DNA of 16,769 nt from Polaromonas sp. YR568 (lineage in GTDB: Bacteria; Pseudomonadota; Gammaproteobacteria; Burkholderiales; Burkholderiaceae). The stretch lies in assembly GCA_945871335.1 (NCBI GenBank), contig CAMBWM010000019.1, positions 1 through 16,769 on the forward strand, read 5' to 3'. Below, in pieces: positions 13,304 through 16,769 of this stretch (position 1 is the first letter of the stretch; each line of letters starts with the position of its first letter). Below the pieces are notes generated by a model. That model had not been told where the DNA came from. It was given only the letters and a program-made list of their open reading frames with translations, and did no database searches. Position numbers and translations under genes: made by a program.

Positions 13304-16300
13304 TCAGGTGCGCGGGTGGGCCTGCGCAGGGCCGCCCCACAGGGACTTGAGCCATTCGGCAAAGTCATCGAGGTAAGAGTAGGCCACAGGCACCACCACA
13401 AGGGTCAGCAGCGACGAGGTGATGACGCCGCCAATCACCGCCTGACCCATCGGGGCGCGCTGCTCAGAGCCCTCGGTCAGCGCGAAGGCCAGTGGCAACA
13501 TGCCGAAAATCATGGCCAGTGTGGTCATCAGGATGGGGCGAAGGCGAACCCGGGCGGCCATCAAGAGAGCTTCGTTGCGTGGCAAACCCGGCTGCAGCAC
13601 GCCGGCTTCGTCGGTGTGTTCCCGGCGCACGCGGATGGCGAAGTCCACCAGCAAGATGGCATTTTTGGTGACCAGGCCCATCAGCATGACCACGCCAATG
13701 ATCGAAAACATGGACAGCGTCGAGCCAAATAGCAACAGCGCCAGTACCACGCCGATCAGCGTCAGCGGCAGCGCGGTCATGAGCGCCAGCGGCTGCAAAA
13801 AGCTTTTGAACTGGCTGGCCAGAATCATGTAGATGAAGAGCACGGCCAGCACCAGGGCGCTGAAGGCGTAGTCAAAAGATTCGGCCATGCTCTTGGTGGA
13901 GCCACCAAACTGGTAGCGGTAGCCCGGCGGGAAGTTGATACCGTCCAGTGCGGCGCGAATATCTTTGGAAACCTCACCGCTGGCGCGCTGGTAAACGTTG
14001 GCATTGATCGCCACTTCACGGCTGAGGTCGCGCCGGTTGATCTGGTTGGGGCCCACCCCGGCCTTGATGCTGGCAAGCTGGTTAAGCCGCGCATAGCGAA
14101 CAGTGCCATCGCTGGCCGATGTGATAGCCAGCGGAAGGCGCTCCAGGTCTGCGGGTGCATTGCGTGCATCCGGGGCCAGCCGCACATTCACGTCATAGGT
14201 TTGGTCGTTGGGCGCGCGCCAGTTGCCTACGGTTTGCCCGGCCACCAGCGTGCGCAGGGTGCTGGCAAGTTGCGCCACGGAAAAGCCCAGATCGGAGGCG
14301 GCCTGCGGGCGCACTTCGATTTCGAAAGTGGGTTTGTCCGGTTTGATGCTGGAGTCCAGGTCCACCAGCCCAGGGATCGTGGCGATTTTGGCCGTCACCA
14401 ATTTGGACAGCCGTTCGAGTTCTTTGAAATCCGGGCCCTGCAAGGAAAACTCGATTTGTTTGTTGCCGCCCACACTGTCAAGCAAGCCCGCATGCGTGAC
14501 GGTGATGCCCGGTACCTGCTGGAGCCGCTGGCGCAAAGCGGCAGCTATGTCGTCGGCGCTGCGCTGGCGTGACTTGCGATCGACCAGCCGGATGTAAAGG
14601 CTGGCGTACATCTTTCCTTGAGCGTTGCCGGTATTGATGGTGGCCAGTGTGTAGCTCACTTCCGGAAAGCTGCGCACGATGGTATCGACCTGCTTGGCCT
14701 TGGCCTCGGTGGCTTCGAGCGAAGAGCCCACCGGCGTGTAAAAAGTCAGTGAAGTTTCGGAAAAATCCGCCTTGGGCACAAACTCAGTGCCGAGCAGCGG
14801 CACCATGAAAATACTGCTGACAAAAATAAACAGCGCCAGCGCCAGCGTACTCAGCTTGTGAAACAACGCCCAGCGCAAGATGCGCTGGTAAATGCCGGCC
14901 AAAGACTCGGTGGCGCGATCAAACCAGCCTGTCACGCGGCCAATGCTGCGGTCATACAGGTTGGGGGGGCTGGGGCTGGCGCCCTTGGGCTTGATGCTGG
15001 GGTCGTGCCATATCGAGGATAGCATCGGGTCCAGCGTGAAGCTCACAAACATCGATATCAGCACGGCCGCCACAATGGTGATGCCGAACTCATGGAAAAA
15101 CTTGCCGATGATGCCGCCCATAAAACCTATCGGCAAAAACACCGCCACGATGGAAAAGGTGGTGGCCAGCACGGCCAGGCCGATTTCGGAGGTGCCGTCC
15201 ATCGAGGCACGATAAGCGCTTTTACCCATTTGGACATGGCGCACGATGTTCTCGCGCACCACGATCGCATCGTCAATCAGCAGGCCCACGCACAGGCTCA
15301 GGGCCATCAGCGTGATCATGTTGATGGTGAAGCCGAACAGGTTCATGAATAAAAAAGTGCCGATGATCGAGATCGGCAGCGTCAGCCCGGTGATCACGGT
15401 CGAGCGCCAGGAATTGAGAAACAAAAAGACGATGAGCACCGTCAGCAAAGCACCTTCTATCAAGGTGCGGCGCACGTTGTCCACGCCGACGCGGATGGGC
15501 CTTGAGTTGTCAGTCACCGGCTCCAGTCGCACGCCAGGCGGCAACTGTGTGCGGATTTCAGCCAGGGCTTTATTGAGGCCGTCGACGACCGTGATGGTGT
15601 TTTCGTCTTGGGCTTTTTGCACGTTCAGCAGCAATGTGCGCTGGCCGTTGCGCAGCGCCAGTGAATCGACTTCTTGGGCGCCGTCGCGCACGTTGGCTAT
15701 CCGGTCCAGGGTGATGGCATCGCCGTTGCGACGCGAGACGATGATTTTTCCGAAATCTTCAGGCCGCTTGATGCGGGCATCTATCTTGAGCACGCGCTCT
15801 TGCGTGAGCGAACGGATAGCGCCCAAGGGCAAGTCCTGGTTTTCAGTGCGTACCGCGTTGACGACCTGCTCAACGCTGACGCCCATGCTGGCCATGGCCT
15901 GCGTGTCCAGATAGATGTTGATTTCTCGCTTAGTGCCGCCCACCAGTGTGATGGAGCCCACGCCCCGAACATTTTCAAGCCGCTTCTTGAGCACCTGATC
16001 TGCCCAGTTGGTCATCTGCACAGATTGAGGGCCCGCCGGGTCTGCCGCAGCGTCGGGCAGCACAGCCACGGACCAGACAGCTCGGCTGGCAGGGTCAAAG
16101 CGCAGCACCCGCGGTTCTTTGACTTCTGCACGCAGGCTCGGACGCAATGCAGCGACTTTTTCACGTACGTCTTCTGCCGCCTTGCGGCCGTCCACATAGA
16201 GCTGAAACTCGATGACAACAACCGATTGGCCTTCGTAGCTGCGCGAGATCAAGCTGCTGATGCCGGCGATGGCATTGACGCCTTCTTCAATTTTCTGGCT

Positions 16301-16489
16301 GATTTCACTTTCAATAATTTCCGGCGACGCACCCGGGTACTCGGTGGTCACCACAACCACCGGGAAATCGATGTTTGGAAACTGGTCAACTTTCAGGCGT
16401 TGGTACGAAAACAGGCCCAGCACCACAATGGCCAGCATGGCCATGGTGGCAAAAACAGGGTTTTGCAGGCTGACGCGGGTGAACCACAT
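13304..16489 (-). CDS. RND-family efflux transporter permease (AcrB/MdtC-like)
   Basis: A 1061-residue inner-membrane, proton-driven drug/solute exporter of the HAE1 type. The N-terminus [20 protein letters not shown] is TM1, followed by the porter-domain start [13 protein letters not shown] and [21 protein letters not shown]4 carries the proton-relay pair Asp406-Asp407 in [15 protein letters not shown], and the matching lysine lies in [13 protein letters not shown] near the C-terminus. [11 protein letters not shown] and the following hydrophobic stretch start the second repeat half. Length is normal (AcrB is about 1050). The adaptor gene ends ten bases upstream, so adaptor and permease form one operon; tolC lies further on the same strand beyond the pcm-like and rhodanese genes. 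Substrate cannot be told. A seven-cytosine run in the coding strand (near 14963-14969) lies in the linker before TM7 and is the only homopolymer worth noting in it. Confidence 0.95.
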   Translation of the reverse strand: MWFTRVSLQNPVFATMAMLAIVVLGLFSYQRLKVDQFPNIDFPVVVVTTEYPGASPEIIESEISQKIEEGVNAIAGISSLISRSYEGQSVVVIEFQLYVDGRKAAEDVREKVAALRPSLRAEVKEPRVLRFDPASRAVWSVAVLPDAAADPAGPQSVQMTNWADQVLKKRLENVRGVGSITLVGGTKREINIYLDTQAMASMGVSVEQVVNAVRTENQDLPLGAIRSLTQERVLKIDARIKRPEDFGKIIVSRRNGDAITLDRIANVRDGAQEVDSLALRNGQRTLLLNVQKAQDENTITVVDGLNKALAEIRTQLPPGVRLEPVTDNSRPIRVGVDNVRRTLIEGALLTVLIVFLFLNSWRSTVITGLTLPISIIGTFLFMNLFGFTINMITLMALSLCVGLLIDDAIVVRENIVRHVQMGKSAYRASMDGTSEIGLAVLATTFSIVAVFLPIGFMGGIIGKFFHEFGITIVAAVLISMFVSFTLDPMLSSIWHDPSIKPKGASPSPPNLYDRSIGRVTGWFDRATESLAGIYQRILRWALFHKLSTLALALFIFVSSIFMVPLLGTEFVPKADFSETSLTFYTPVGSSLEATEAKAKQVDTIVRSFPEVSYTLATINTGNAQGKMYASLYIRLVDRKSRQRSADDIAAALRQRLQQVPGITVTHAGLLDSVGGNKQIEFSLQGPDFKELERLSKLVTAKIATIPGLVDLDSSIKPDKPTFEIEVRPQAASDLGFSVAQLASTLRTLVAGQTVGNWRAPNDQTYDVNVRLAPDARNAPADLERLPLAITSASDGTVRYARLNQLASIKAGVGPNQINRRDLSREVAINANVYQRASGEVSKDIRAALDGINFPPGYRYQFGGSTKSMAESFDYAFSALVLAVLFIYMILASQFKSFLQPLALMTALPLTLIGVVLALLLFGSTLSMFSIIGVVMLMGLVTKNAILLVDFAIRVRREHTDEAGVLQPGLPRNEALLMAARVRLRPILMTTLAMIFGMLPLAFALTEGSEQRAPMGQAVIGGVITSSLLTLVVVPVAYSYLDDFAEWLKSLWGGPAQAHPRT

Positions 16490-16499
16490 GGCGTGCGGT

Positions 16500-16769
16500 T
16501 CAGCGTGCGGCGCCGGCAGCAGCCGGCGGACTCGCTGCTGCTGGCGCTGGCGAGTTGGGTGTGAACAGCACCGTGCTGCCTTGGCGCAGCAGGCCGGTAG
16601 CTCCTTTGATCAGCAGCTCGCCTTCACGCAGGCCTTCTACGGCCACCATTTCCTCAGAGTCCGCCATGCCCCGCAGGCCCAGCGTCACGGTTTGGTGATG
16701 CACCTTGCCCTCACGAACCAGTTGTACAAAAGGCAGGACCTGGTCTGTCCGCACGCTCTTGAGTGGCAC
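16500..16769 (-). CDS. RND efflux membrane-fusion (periplasmic adaptor) protein, C-terminal fragment
   Basis: The last 89 codons of a periplasmic adaptor that bridges an RND pump to a TolC channel; the 5' part lies beyond the window edge. The frame is open to the last base (PLKSVRTDQVLPFVQLV), so the GTG at the edge should not be read as the start. VREGKVHHQTVTLGLRG, EMVAVEGLREGELLIKGATG and LLRQGSTVLFT correspond to the beta-barrel and membrane-proximal domains typical of AcrA/MdtA-like proteins (the usual VxVGxxxxxxVEIxxGLxxGDxVVxxG pattern). The C-terminal tail is Ala/Pro-rich (PNSPAPAAASPPAAAGAAR), a common low-complexity ending. It stops ten bases before the permease ATG and is clearly its partner. 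Confidence 0.9.
   Translation of the reverse strand: MPLKSVRTDQVLPFVQLVREGKVHHQTVTLGLRGMADSEEMVAVEGLREGELLIKGATGLLRQGSTVLFTPNSPAPAAASPPAAAGAAR

Noticed and set aside
14963..14969. Seven-base cytosine run (coding strand) in the RND gene as a phase-variation site
   Set aside because: Short for slippage-driven switching, lies in a proline-containing linker, and the frame is intact; efflux permeases are not typical phase-variable genes.
15674..16564. A 296-codon open frame on the plus strand opposite the RND permease
   Set aside because: It is antisense to a strongly conserved gene in GC-rich sequence, has a His/Gln/Asp-rich composition with no recognisable domain, and is best explained as a shadow frame.
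1..16769. CRISPR arrays, tRNA or rRNA genes, phage or replication origins
   Set aside because: No regularly spaced repeats, RNA-gene signatures or origin-like clusters were seen; coding density is high apart from 10545-10816.

Overview
The window looks like a chromosomal piece of a betaproteobacterium, most likely Burkholderiales and perhaps near Comamonadaceae. I infer this from the protein styles and from the pcm-like / rhodanese / tolC gene order; no rRNA or tRNA is present to confirm it. It covers a cell-envelope region: a lipopolysaccharide (LPS/LOS) and sialic-acid locus (about 385-10544), bordered on one side by the 3' end of a phosphomannomutase/phosphoglucomutase gene (1-384, +) and on the other by housekeeping and efflux genes (10817-16769, all -).

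Layout. Positions 385-3017 (-) hold two overlapping but clearly different GT30 (Kdo-transferase, WaaA-like) genes. From 3133 to 8386 (+) runs a tight, translationally coupled series: neuA (CMP-sialate synthetase), neuB (sialate synthase), neuC (hydrolysing UDP-GlcNAc 2-epimerase), a GT25 glycosyltransferase and two further GT-A-like glycosyltransferases. From 10544 back to 8390 (-) lie an O-antigen ligase-type membrane protein (waaL) and a GT8 glycosyltransferase. The AT-rich gap 10545-10816 carries the decayed C-terminal end of an IS30-family transposase, marking an old insertion at the border of the sugar locus. Then follow tolC, a single-domain rhodanese, a Pcm-like methyltransferase, an RND efflux permease and the end of its membrane-fusion protein.

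How the genes work together. NeuC makes ManNAc from UDP-GlcNAc, NeuB condenses it with phosphoenolpyruvate to N-acetylneuraminate, and NeuA activates it with CTP. The glycosyltransferases would build a short oligosaccharide on the LPS core, and WaaL could ligate a lipid-linked glycan. No gene resembles a known bacterial sialyltransferase. The only enzymes here whose family uses a CMP-activated ulosonic acid are the two GT30 proteins, and the one divergently adjacent to neuA has altered sequence at conserved GT30 motifs. The most interesting idea in the window is therefore that a GT30 paralogue has become a sialic-acid (nonulosonate) transferase, or that the usual bifunctional Kdo transferase has split into two enzymes. 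The efflux genes and TolC could together form a tripartite pump.
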